Source: Cyanoderma ruficeps (Eukaryota; Chordata; Aves; Passeriformes; Timaliidae). Taken from it: DNA of 64,000 bases. Positions 27,718 through 38,960 of this stretch are shown here, one piece after another (position 1 is the stretch's first letter; each line of letters opens with the position of its first letter). A program made the position numbers and the translations under genes. The stretch spans positions 1,069,409-1,133,408 of the forward strand of contig VZDJ01007755.1 in NCBI GenBank assembly GCA_008694505.1. The letters are read 5' to 3'. The notes below the pieces were generated by a model. The model had not been told where the DNA came from. It did no database searches and saw only the letters and a list, made by a program, of their open reading frames with translations.

Positions 27718-30700
27718 AAATGTAAAACTTTTTTCAGTATTTAATACATGTAGTTCAGTTAGTAACTTTTTTCAGATAGCATGTTGCGTGTGTGCTGTTG
27801 AGAACTGTAAAGTTCACTGCAAAGGCAATTGCCTTCAGTTCTTTTGCATATAGGAGTCATTCAGTTGGAGTTTGTTTTGCTGCTTACACAAATAAGGACC
27901 TTTTCACAAACTGAGACAAATAAACAAATATGCCAATTAGTAGATGGCTATGCCTTATCCTTTAGGTGTGGTAGAACTTTCTTTTAATACAATGACCGTA
28001 GCAAATACTGGAGTTTAGTCTAATACTCTCTGAAAGATAATTATAGTTACATTTGAGTAGCTGTTTAGGGTTTCTAGCTTTCTTTTGTTTTTGAAGTTTC
28101 TAAACATCTGAACTTAATCTCCTTTGTAAGATAGCTGTCCTGTAGCATAGTTACACTAACTAGATTAGAAGTGCCCTCTTTGTATACTGTCAGTGATATT
28201 CCATTTAGGTTGAAAGTGGAGTATGTAGGAGAATGCTTAAGGCTTTTAATTTAAGTCATAGTATAGATGTGTGCAAAGGTGTACTTGATAGCATTTTGCT
28301 TCTATAACCTCAATTTACCCCATTAGTAATTTCAAATATTCCAGTCACTTGTCTGTACAGTAAGACTGATCCTACTGACAGTGACGTTTAAGGGGGAAAA
28401 TAACTTAAAATCTGTGTATATTATCTTCTATAACATATGTTTTTTTCTTAATATACTGTCACTTGACCTGATAAGGATTTTATATGGCTTCAGTTAGGGT
28501 TTATTTCCATTGTTTTGATTGTTTATGTAAAGTCTGTATTTAATCTCTAGAGTAGTGGTCATTTAAATTTTGTAACATAGCAACTGAAGAGATAGAAGCT
28601 GTCCTTTTACCTCTTCCTCAACCTCTCCCTTGTACCCATAGCAGAAGACCCTGAAATGTGGAGGTCTTTTATATTTGAAGGAAAGGACATTAAGCAGATG
28701 TTTTAGGAGCTGTTTTATAAATTTCATAGGTATTTCCAGTGTTTTTACAAATGTTTTAGGGGAAAAGGATTGGCAAGCCACTGACATAATACTAGAGTGG
28801 AACACATTGTCTCTTAGTAGATCCTGCTGGCAGTTGCCTGTAGTATCAGTTCTTTGTTCAAAACAAGTTTCCATAAAGAAAACAAACAACTTGAGACAAG
28901 AGGTTGGTTTTTGTTCAGCTGCAGCCTGAAGAATCCTTCTGCTAAAATCATCCGTAAATGAGAATAAAACTAATGCATCATGAGAAATGATGAAAGAACA
29001 ATGTAATTAGCATTTCCATCAGCTGCCACTGCTTCAGCTTTGTTTTGATCAAGAAGTGCTTGTGGTCTATCATGGAAAAATCCCGCCAACTGATGGTGGA
29101 ATCTCTTTCTTGATGTTTTGACTCACAGCTAATTTAGAGGACCGAAGGTCTCCTCTAAACCTTTTTGTCAGCATAAAAAAATACAACTTGGAAGAGAATT
29201 TCCTGGATGAAAACTAATAACTTAGATAGACTATGCAGTCTGCCCATGGAGGAGGTCAGTTCTGACAAATGAAATTTTATTCTGGGCTTAAACAATGCTG
29301 ACGTTTGTCAGTGTGTTGGTAGATTAGCTGACATTTATTCACGTCACGTACTTTGGCACAATTTAATGTGTTTAATGTGGGGATGTTTGTGACTAGATTG
29401 GCTTTGCACGGTAAAGCTGAAGTGCATTGTAGGGTAATTGTCTGAAATTCCATGTGTAAGCACTGTGTTCAGTGCTGTTAGTAACTCATTTTCAAGAGCA
29501 CTAGAATGATAAACCAGAGATACCCTGTTATGCTGCTTTTGTTAGAGCCGCTAGGAATACCCTAAAAGGTCGAGGAATACCAACATGGATATTTTAGTCA
29601 CAACTACATATCAGTCTGAGTGAGTCTTACGTTCACTGGCCATTTTTAATAGTCTTGAGGGTAATGACTTGAGGCTAAAAATACTTAGTTTTAAACCAAG
29701 GCGAAAAGGATGTCATTTTTTAAAACAGTGGGGTTTTTTTCATTTTTTTCTCTTTCTTCCCCTTTTAAAGCATTCTAGAACAATTTCCTTGATTTTGTTA
29801 AAATACATTGCATTTTACGATTCTGTACTTTAGTGGTAAGGTAAAATAGCTGGTTTAGCTCTGAATAATTATTTTGTTGTTTTTCTTTCAGCTTAATGTA
29901 TTATACAGTAGCTTTGAACACTCAGGAATTGCAGTAGTGTCCTAGAGTGCACTATTTGCAAAACCACCGGCTGTTAAAATGAACCAGATTTCTAAGGGGG
30001 AGGCGGGCAGGGGGAATTAGTGCAATTTCCATGATAGTTAAATGGGTATGCTATTATCAGACAATTGGAAACTTACCACGCTTAACCCCTGAGTTCTAAA
30101 TAAATTTCAAAGTTGAAAATTTTTAAACCTGTGTTTCTGTTGATTTATGACATCTTAGAGGAAGCGTTCGTATGCAGAGTCATCATTTTCATGGTTGTAC
30201 TATATGATGAGCGGAATGCTCATGTAATTACTATTTGGATAATAGGTTGTGAAGCTGTATGTATAAAATAAAAGGTGGTGGGTTTATCCATAGTCCTGAA
30301 GAGTTTCATGGAGTTGAAGTGTTAAGATATCTTTGTGCTCCTCTGAATTACAAGTATCCACAGTTCTCAGCAACTAAAAAGGCATGGTATTCCTGAAGAG
30401 GCTTGAAAAGGATACTTTCAAGGATACTTTGAGGATATCCTGCTGGGAATATTTTGAAAACTTCAAGTGTCCCATAGTACTTCTTTTACTTAGAAAGGTA
30501 GCCCTGTATTTGAGGTCTGAATCTTAAGCTGGACTGCTGATGTAGTCATAAAAGCTTCCAGATTCTTTATTAATGTTATTAACATCTGCATTATGGTTTA
30601 TCATCATTTGAGTGTCTATAAGCTGCTGAAGAAGTCTCTGATGGTCTGCAATGTGAAATAGTTTGTGCATCTAAAATGATCAGAGGTCCCATCCACAAGA

Positions 30701-33449
30701 CATGAAATTCCTTTTTGGTTTTGAACTTGAAGAAAGGAGGATTCACCATCAGGATTCTCTGCACCATTATATTCAAGAGATGTTGAACCCAGTATCCAAA
30801 AGGTGTTTTGCAATTAATGGTAAGAAGTTTGGAAAATTGGTTGCTTCTGTATTTTATCACTGTCTATTTTATTTCATAGGCCTTAATTGCAGTAGTACCT
30901 GTTTGTTTTTTTACTCCTTTCTTTTCACTTTGCCTATTGAATGGTTGCTCCCAAAATTTGCCTAAATCGGTTGGTTTATGTGATGAAGTGGACAAGAAAC
31001 ATAGTGGGGCAGGAAAGTTAACTTCCCAGTCGATGTTTTGAATTCCTAGTTTAATTTTTTCAGGTCTCAAATCCTGCAGTGTAATTTAATGGAGTAACAG
31101 TTACTGCAGAGTAAACAAAAGCACAAGGGGAAACACAGTATTCCTACCTAAAAACTGAGGATTGAAGCTGTGGTATAAACTTAATTTCAACACCTGAGTA
31201 AGACAAAAAGACAGACTGAAGCTTTAGAAAAAAAGGCTTTAGGGACTGTTTCCCCTAGAAAAAGTTCAACCTTTGAAGGCTTTTGACAAGCAATGAACTG
31301 TATTGGAGTTGGATTTCTTTTTAAATGTAGCTGTTAGATGGCAGTTTTATGGGAAGATACCAATGCTGTGAACTGCAGGTGCGGCTCAATGGTCCAATGA
31401 GCTAGGACAGAGGACAAAGTAGATTCTGTGTTTATTATTAGTCACCTCTGAAGCTTGAGTGTCACCACTGAGGCAGCACAGAGAAGAGGGAGTTTTTATC
31501 GAGTTTTAGAAAGTGTTGTGTGTCATGAAATAAAGCTTTGCATATGCTGCATCTGAAATGTAGGTTGTGCAATTTCTCTTCTGTGGGAGAAAGGTCCCTG
31601 AGATTAAACAAAAGAACAACAAAACCAAAAAAAGATCTATCTCTCTGTTATTACCATGTTACTGTTTTATGTTTACAGAATACAGGATTTTCCTCCCACG
31701 CTAAATGGGTGGAGATCAGAATTGCAAGATCATGATTTTTCTTTGACTAATGGAGTACTTCAACATTTTATCCTTTTGAACTTCTGTAATCAAACAGTTT
31801 TCAAGACGTGAGTCATGCAATGTTTTGTTGTCTCACATGTTGAGGGTAGAATGGTAAAATTAAATTAAAATTGTCCCTGAAATATGTACTGCCTTTTAGA
31901 TCAATGAAAGTAACAACATGAGAGCTTTTAGATAAATTAAAATCTACAGTTCAGTGCTAAAGTTGCTAGTTTTCAGGATAGTTTTGTGGGATTCGTTTTT
32001 TGAGAATACATGCATGGATTAATGCTATTCTGTATTTATTTGCAGTTAACTTCTTTCTTCAATTTTGAAGTTAAAAAAACAAATACTATTAATTCCATCA
32101 ATGTTAATTCACAATTAAAACTGCCTTTTCAGGTGAGAATTCACAGCTAAAGCTTTCCTTCCCATGAAAAAAAATACTACTGATTTCCTATTTACACTAA
32201 TAGAAAACTTTTATCTACCAAATTACCACTACACAAAACTATAAATAATATATAATCCGTATCTTATGTTGCTGTGAATTCTTCTTACTCTGTATAGAAA
32301 AACAATGGGATGCCTGTTATGCAGATGAAAAAGTTGTCAGTTTTGGTTGGTATCACCAAGCTTAAAAAAAATCTAGACTTTTAATGTATTTGGCACAAAG
32401 GATTTTTTTTCTCTTTCTATACTGGGAAAAGTTTCCAGCATTACCATAGTAAGCTGACATATAATGTTTTCCAGAAGTGACACTCCATTTGAGTCAGAAT
32501 TATTTGTAGTTTGCTACAAATGAAACATGAAAATGATATGTCAATATTTAACATTTAAGCTGCTTTCATAGTTGTCACAGATATTGGACTTGTAATAAAC
32601 AACTCTGACTTAAAGGAGAGAACATCTGAAAATACTCAGTTGAAATAAACTGCTCACCCATTCTGTTTTTATATCATGGCTCTTGATATCCCATGATACC
32701 ATATCCCATATGAAGTCTTTCCCAAGGGACATTAAATAAACCAACAGGCTGGACCAGTGTCATCTTGGTGTCCAGGCCTGTGAAATGAAATTCTTTGAGC
32801 TCCCTAAGTAGCGTGCAGGGTCCAGTGAGGGCAGTGTGCAGTCTGATGCACAGCTGGGGGAATTGTTTCTCAGCCCTTGGGAACTGTGGTGGTTTATCAC
32901 ACATCTGTAGAGGTTACCCAAGATGCCTCTTCAGGAGTTTTATCTTGCTTCTAGGCTAGCAAAACCAAACAGCTACTTAATTTTGAAAATTCCTTATCTT
33001 CTTCGTTGCTTGTGAAGTCAGAGTCACTTCTGTGCATTCCTAACAACAACATGAACTAGGTATTCATGTAACTCTTGGAGTCACCTGAGAAGTCTCCAGT
33101 TCATAGGTTTTAGAGATAAAACAAAATTACTAAATTATAATTAGGTTTGCATCTTGGGGATTATCACTAAGCAGCTCCTGAACACTTGGATTTGACAGAC
33201 ACAGTAATCAGCTTGCTCACATGGGCTGTGGATGCTTTTGATGTGAAAGAACTTTTAATAATTACGTAACATTACACTTTTTAATGCATTCATCTACTTA
33301 ATTGAGTATAGGTCCTACACAGGCCTCATTAAATTTTTACAGTTTTTGTCTTTATAAGTGTTTATCTTTACAGCATTTAAAAGACTTAGAGGACTTCTGT
33401 TGCCTAAAAACATGGCTTGACAATTACTACAAATTGGTAATTACCACAC
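27718..33449. other. Possible extended ELOC 3' UTR and intergenic DNA
   Basis: AT-rich with no recognised protein-coding gene. Alternative ELOC poly(A) signals lie at 28963 and 30267 (AATAAA). Short open frames (28563-28889 minus, 30702-30965 plus) have no known similarity. A moderately GC-richer block at about 32680-32940 is unexplained. Confidence 0.5.
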
Positions 33450-33722
33450 ATGATTCCAAACAATAGGACAAGAGACAATGGGCAGAAACCGATGCACCGA
33501 AAGTTCCACCTGAATATGAGGAAGAACTTCTTTACTGTGCAGGTGACTGTGCATTGGAACAGGCTGCCCAGAGAGGTTGTGGAGTCTCCCTCACTGGCGA
33601 TATTCAAGAAGCTCCTGGATGTAACCCTGAGCAATGTGCTCTAGGATGCCTCTGCTTGAATGGGAGGTTGGACCAAGTGACCCACTGTGGTCCCTTCCAA
33701 CCTGACCCATTCTGTGATTCTG
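33450..33722 (+). mobile_element. CR1 LINE fragment, plus orientation, 3' end
   Basis: CR1 landmarks on the plus strand: AACAATAGGACAAGAGACAA, AAGAACTTCTTTACTGTGCA, TGGAACAGGCTGCCCAGAGA, GGTTGTGGAGTCTCCCTC, GTCCCTTCCAACCTGACCC, ending with the ATTCTGTGATTCTGCAT tail. It looks fairly well preserved and is strongly 5'-truncated. Confidence 0.92.
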
Positions 33723-35129
33723 CATATTACTAGAGCAGGCAATGCAACTCCTTTTAGCCCTATGTCCTCCTTCCTGCCCTGCAGTAATTACAAGTGTATC
33801 TCCACATAATATGACAAATTCTTTTCTGACTTGATGGTAACTACTTTGGTAGTTCAGTCTTTCTGTGAATAAGATGAAAGCCGCAGGTCATCTGGTGGCT
33901 TCAAAATTGTCAAATCCTAAACAAGAGAAGAAATGGAGGCATATGTCATCTGAGAATAAGATTACCCTCCCCTGCAGGAACAGCCCTTGTAGCAAATTAG
34001 GAATAAGGTGAGACTTTTCTTTTCTTTAGCCTCTTTTTGTCCCTTTGAAAGTCCTGGGATAGAAATGGCATTTTGCTTGTTACTATTAAGAACTAAGATG
34101 AAAATTAAATACACTGTTGATAAGAAACCTATATAATCACTAAGGAATAAAACAACAAAAAATAACAGCTCCAAGTTATCTTGCAAATTTAGGCTATTTT
34201 AATTTTTACCCTATGTGTGCAATTTATTTTTTTATATTCTTGATATAATATTGTATTGGTTTGATTCTGCATCTTTAGTTGATGGTTTCTGCAGGTGCAC
34301 CAAGCTTGTTTATAAGAAGATCTTCATTCCACAGAGTTTTTAAACTCAGTGCCCTTCCTTAAATTGGCAGGTAGGAGCAGAAGAAGCAGTTGGCACAATT
34401 CCTCTGAGGGGCAGGGAGTCCTCCACTCCACTCCATGTGCTCAGGAGATGTGTCCTGGCTCTGCAGATTACAGGTGTGATGCCACTTGAGTAATAAGGGG
34501 AGTTAACATGAATGTATAGTCGACTTCTGTGTAAGGAGACAAGATGAAAAGCTAAAAAGTACAGCGGACACAGGCAAAAGAAATCGAGCTCTCAGGTCAT
34601 TTTAGTACCAGGAATCATAAAGGAGCAGATAGTGACTGTGTAGAAAAACGATGCAGGAAAAAAAAAAGAGCAGAGGAAAAAGTGTTCAGTGACATTTGAA
34701 AACATTATGGACAACACGAGAATGGAATGTAAAATTATAGGGATCCTAATCAAGAATTATATTTGACCTTTGTGAAACTGTCTTGTTATATCAGAAAATT
34801 ATCTGATAAAATGCAGTTTAAACATTACTTGCCTTTTTCCTGTAAGTATAAGGTTATGCAAACTCTGAAGAAAAGTGGATTTTTAAGTCAACTTCAAGAA
34901 TATTTACCACAAAAATTTTAGTGGGAGGTAAAATTTTTATTATTTTCTCCATATGTTTTTGATATGTGAATCATAATCATGTATTTAATCAGATCAGTGT
35001 AAGATACCCTGTGAAATAATGAAGATAACAGACTAAATTTCTTATCCCATAAGCTTTGAGTATTTGGGACCCAGGACTCTGATCATTGAAGTCTCTGGCA
35101 AAACTTAGATTGACTGGTGAAAGATCAGA
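33723..35129. other. Intergenic DNA between CR1 and LTR
   Basis: AT-rich, no gene or named repeat recognised. Confidence 0.6.
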
Positions 35130-35134
35130 CTGCA

Positions 35135-35507
35135 TGTCCTGGTTTAGGGGAAATTTGGGAGGAAACCTCTGAATGGGGGTTCCTCTGGAGAGCAAAACCT
35201 AAATGGCCCCTCCCCCCCCCAGTCGGTCCGGGAAAAGAACTTCCTCGGAGAAAAGTGGAAAAAACTATTTATTTAACAAACTGCTCACAAACATAAGGAA
35301 TGAATGATATGAAACAACAAAACCTCTCGCTGGTCCGAAGAGAGGGAGAGATGGCAAACTGAGAGAAGTCCTTGCTGTGGGCCAGCTCAGCTCTCTCTGT
35401 CTCAGTCTCTGATCAGTCCCAGTCCCTTTTGGCGNAAGGTACAGAACACACACAGCACAGACAGAACAGATGATTGGTGACACAGGCATCATAGTCACCC
35501 TAGGACA
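35135..35507 (-). mobile_element. Solo LTR of an endogenous retrovirus, probably minus orientation
   Basis: 373 bp bounded by TG...CA and flanked by CTGCA (35130-35134) and TTGCA (35508-35512), a 5-bp target duplication with one mismatch. The TGTCCTGGTTTAGG terminus and the adjoining GGGAGGAAACCTC resemble LTRs I associate with passerine genomes. On the minus strand an AATAAA (within TTAAATAAATAG, about 35270) sits where an R-region poly(A) signal would be, which favours minus orientation. No viral coding region is attached. It contains one ambiguous base (N at 35435) and a C-run at about 35212-35220. Confidence 0.8.
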
Positions 35508-35512
35508 TTGCA

Positions 35513-38089
35513 TTAGCTAACTACTAAAACATTCTTTTTAAAAAACCAAACAGTCATTGTGTTGTCCATCTCTGTAACTGCAACAGATTAGGAAGGGTTA
35601 ACTGCAGAAGTGTTTTATTCTATGTTTTGCATAGGTAAAGGTCAACACTGAAATGAAAAGCAAACTACAATAACCTACTCCTAGTGAAATTTACCCTCTA
35701 TGGGACTTAGGGCCTTTCCTTAGTGAGATTACTGGACAATTTAAGAAGAAGGTAACTGATATTCATATATTCTTTCTGGGTGTCTGATAAGAGTGTTTGT
35801 TTTCTTACTGTGCTTATGGGACTGATTCCCTAATCCCTATAGCATTATGCACTGTACAAAAACATCTCCACAAGCCAGGTTACCAAGAAGTGAGGAAAAA
35901 AAAAACCAATAAAACACAGGGATAATTCTCCAGATGCCCTTATTCCCATGATGAAAAGGTGCTAAAAAAATGTTTCACGTATATATTAGACATTGCATGA
36001 CACTTTAAAAAACAAAGATGTGACAACAGTGAGAAAAGACACCTTTGGTTGTCCTGTAAGAATAAACTCAAAGTGGATTCAGGGATGGGAGATTCTGCCC
36101 ATGAGTTTCAGCTGCAGCATAATGCTTTAGTTACTTACATACCCAGTTAAGATTGAGTAGGTAGTAATTAACTCATGCTCTATTTATATGCAGGGCGAAC
36201 TGTCCCTTGCTTTTCATGCCTACTGTCCTCAGGAATAGGATTTGCAGCACAGATGAAGTTATCTCGGTAAACAATACTTCAGTAAAAAAATGTAGTAGGT
36301 AACTTTTTTTTAATATTGAAAAGCTCTGTGTGATAGATAAAAAAAAACTTACTGAGCATAAGGGCAGTTAAAAGCTACATTTTTTTTTTTTTGCAAAGGT
36401 GGCTTTTCATCCAGAGATAATTTTCCTTTATTACAGAGTAGAAGTCATATTTGGACTGAATAAAATTTGCTTAACAACACGAAGCTGATCTTCCCATGCA
36501 AAACCAGCTTGCAGTCTATGAAGTCTTCTGGCATTCATAAGCTTGTGCTGCTTTATATCTTCTGACGTTCAACAGGGTTTTCTGGAAGAGGCTTAAGAAA
36601 TTGAGTGTAATGGTTTGCAATCAGTTGTATCTCGCTGTGATTCCATCAACACAGATAGTCAATATGTCCATGTTTATAACCGAACACATGTCCATTGCTT
36701 AAACTTGATGTTCTTGTTATCTTTGTGGCATATGGCATTACGAGATGTATTTTAGGATAAACATATGTTTGGATCATGCAAAACAACAACAACTAGTAAA
36801 GCAGAAATGTTCCACTTACGGCTGTAGTAACCTAAGTTCATTCTGAAGAACTGCAGGAAAGAGAAACCTTTACCAGCTCTATGTGTCTACTTAATGCAAC
36901 AAATCCTCTGCAACCTAAATGGTCTTGCAAAAATCATATAGTAATAAATACTGACATCCAGGGAAAACATAGTTGTGCAATGTCAGGTTGCATGGCATCA
37001 GGAGGCCACAGCTTGTGAATGAGAATTGAATTTAGAAGACAAATGTATAGGATGCAGCTTACATAACAATACTTTTTACATCCCTGCTTCTGGTAGGTTA
37101 ATTTCTTTTCCTACTCAAAAATCAACATATATTGATTCTGTCTTCAGCAAATTCCTGCAAAACTAAGGAGCTTTTAGACTTCTGCAGCTACCTCACAGGG
37201 TAAGGATACTCCTGCTGTCTTCTTCTGCTTAAAGGGTTCTACCTTTTCAGCAAACCTCAGATGACACTGTTGATGCTGGGTAAAAGTTGGAAACTGATGC
37301 CATGTTTGCTAGGGCTTTGTTTTCCTCCAGTTAACTGTTTTCAGAGTTAAGGATACTAAAAACATACTAGAAGGTAAAGCTTGTACATAAAGGTGGTACT
37401 TCATCACACTAAATAATATGGTTGAACAAGGCAGACTGGCTTATGGGTGCAGAACCCTTCTAAAGGTCTAAAATTCAAGAAGAAGATTTCAAAGGTAATA
37501 CAAACTGCAAACAATTGTTCAATAATTTAATTGTTTGCTTATCAGGCCATCTCTGAAGAAAAAATTGGGACTACCACTGTAGCAGAGGTGACCAAGGATT
37601 TTTTTAATCATCAAAAAAGGGAAGGGTGAAGGGACAGAAGAAAGGGCCGTGTTTTTGGAATGTACAGCACGAGCAATGGGGAGATGGGGATTATAATGAC
37701 CTATAAAATCAGTTTCTCTGTTAAATCCTTAGTTTTACATAACCACTGGGATTATAAATGTTATAGGTTGTTTTTGGATAAACATTTTGTAGGTTTATCT
37801 TGAGGATCTGTAAAGTCTGAAATACTACAGCAGGAGTAACAGCTTTATGAAGTGCGTTTCCGCAAGTTGTTTATTATTGATTGCACAGTCACTCTACTGA
37901 GTCCTGTCTGTTTATTTTCACCTACACAGATAATGGCAAAATGGTCTGGTGGAAAGGACAGGGATTATTCCAGTCCAGGAAAGGAAAACGTGGAATCCAG
38001 AAACGCTCCGATTTAAAATACACCCACGTTCATTTGGACTCGTACACCACCAGTGCAGGAAAATCAGATGATCTGTGGCAGAGCAGCAC
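35513..38089. other. Intergenic DNA upstream of UBE2W
   Basis: AT-rich with A- and T-runs (e.g. 36380-36393). No gene or named repeat recognised. The plus-strand open frame starting at 37881 runs into the GC-rich block and the CR1, and is not credible as a gene. Confidence 0.6.
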
Positions 38090-38244
38090 ACAGGGAAGTG
38101 CACAGGGAGCCCCTGAGCAGGAGAGCCCCGCAGCCCTACAGCTGCGGCTGCCGGTGCCGAGTGCCCCGCGGCCCCGCCGAGCAGCGCCTGCCGCCCACCC
38201 CGGGCCGACCTGTGGCGGGCACAGCACATGGAGTGGATGGGACA
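38090..38244. promoter_or_regulatory. Outlying CpG-rich block upstream of UBE2W
   Basis: About 150 bp rich in G+C and CpG (e.g. CGGCTGCCGGTGCCGAGTGC, GCGGCCCCGCCGAGCAGCGC) lying just left of a CR1. The main UBE2W CpG island resumes on the other side of the CR1. This looks like a displaced part of the same island. Confidence 0.5.
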
Positions 38245-38510
38245 TATTGAAAGAAGAGGAATTTGGGTTAAATATCAGGAAGAAATTCTTTACTGTGAGG
38301 GTGGTGAGGCACTGGAAGAGGCTGCCCGGGGAGGTTTGTGGACACCCCATCTCTGGCTGGCAGTGTGCAAAGCCAGGTTGGAAGGGGCCCTGAGCAGCCT
38401 GGTCTGGTGGGAGGCGTCCCTGCCCATGGTGGGGGTGTCATATCCAGCTCAACTTCAAAGTTCCTTCCCAGTTCTTAAAATTCTATGGTTCTATGACTCT
38501 ATGACCCTCT
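38245..38510 (+). mobile_element. CR1 LINE 3' tail inside the UBE2W CpG island, plus orientation
   Basis: Landmarks: ATATCAGGAAGAAATTCTTT, ACTGTGAGGGTGGTGAGGCA, CTGGAAGAGGCTGCCCGGGG, GAGCAGCCTGGTCTGGTGGG and three copies of an ATTCTATG-type terminal repeat (TTCTATGGTTCTATGACTCT, then ATGACC). Strongly 5'-truncated, about 265 bp. Its end is about 430 bp upstream of the UBE2W ATG. Confidence 0.92.
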
Positions 38511-38945
38511 CGCCAGGGCACACCAGGCGTGAGGGGAGCCCGGAGAAACCCACAAAAGGTAGGGCACAGTCCGCATTACTTGAGTCACTTAAACACTCTG
38601 CAGGTGCAGCTCTAAAAACCTTCACAAACGGCGTGGGATCAACCCCTTCCCGCCCCCGCGGGTGGCGGTAACGGACATCGCGCCGCTCCCGCCGCGGCCG
38701 CAGGGCGAGCGGGGTACGGGCAGCGCCGGCGGAGCCTCCCCGGCAGCCGGGAAGGCCGGCGGCAGCCGCAGCGCACAAACACCGCCCGCCCGCGCCGCTC
38801 GCCTGCCTCGAGCCCGCCCGCACCGCCCTCGCCCCGCGCACGCGCGGCCGCTCAAAGGGCGGGCACGGGCACGTGACCGGGGAGCTCGCGGGGCGGGGCC
38901 GCCCCGGCGGCGGCGCAGAGGGGAGGGGGAGGAGGTGGATCCATC
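38511..38945 (+). promoter_or_regulatory. UBE2W: UBE2W CpG-island promoter
   Basis: Dense CpG sequence from about 38640 to 39480 with no TATA box. A palindromic-core E-box CACGTGAC (38870-38877) and a GC box GGGGCGGGGCC (38890-38900) lie about 70 and 50 bp upstream of the ATG, plausible USF/MYC-family and Sp1 sites. A (CGG)n run lies downstream in intron 1 (about 39004-39018). The transcription start is not defined. Confidence 0.7.
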
Positions 38946-38960
38946 ATGGCGTCGATGCAG
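38946..38960 (+). CDS. UBE2W: UBE2W coding exon 1 (MASMQ)
   Basis: The ATG at 38946 encodes only MASMQ before the donor GATGCAG|GTGAGG at 38961. It matches the known five-residue first coding exon segment and joins exon 2 in phase 0. Confidence 0.93.

Noticed and set aside
35265..35513. 82-codon minus-strand open frame containing an unknown residue
   Set aside because: Lies within the non-coding LTR and includes the ambiguous base.
37881..38393. 170-codon plus-strand open frame upstream of UBE2W
   Set aside because: It crosses unrelated intergenic, CpG-rich and CR1 sequence and has no recognisable domain.
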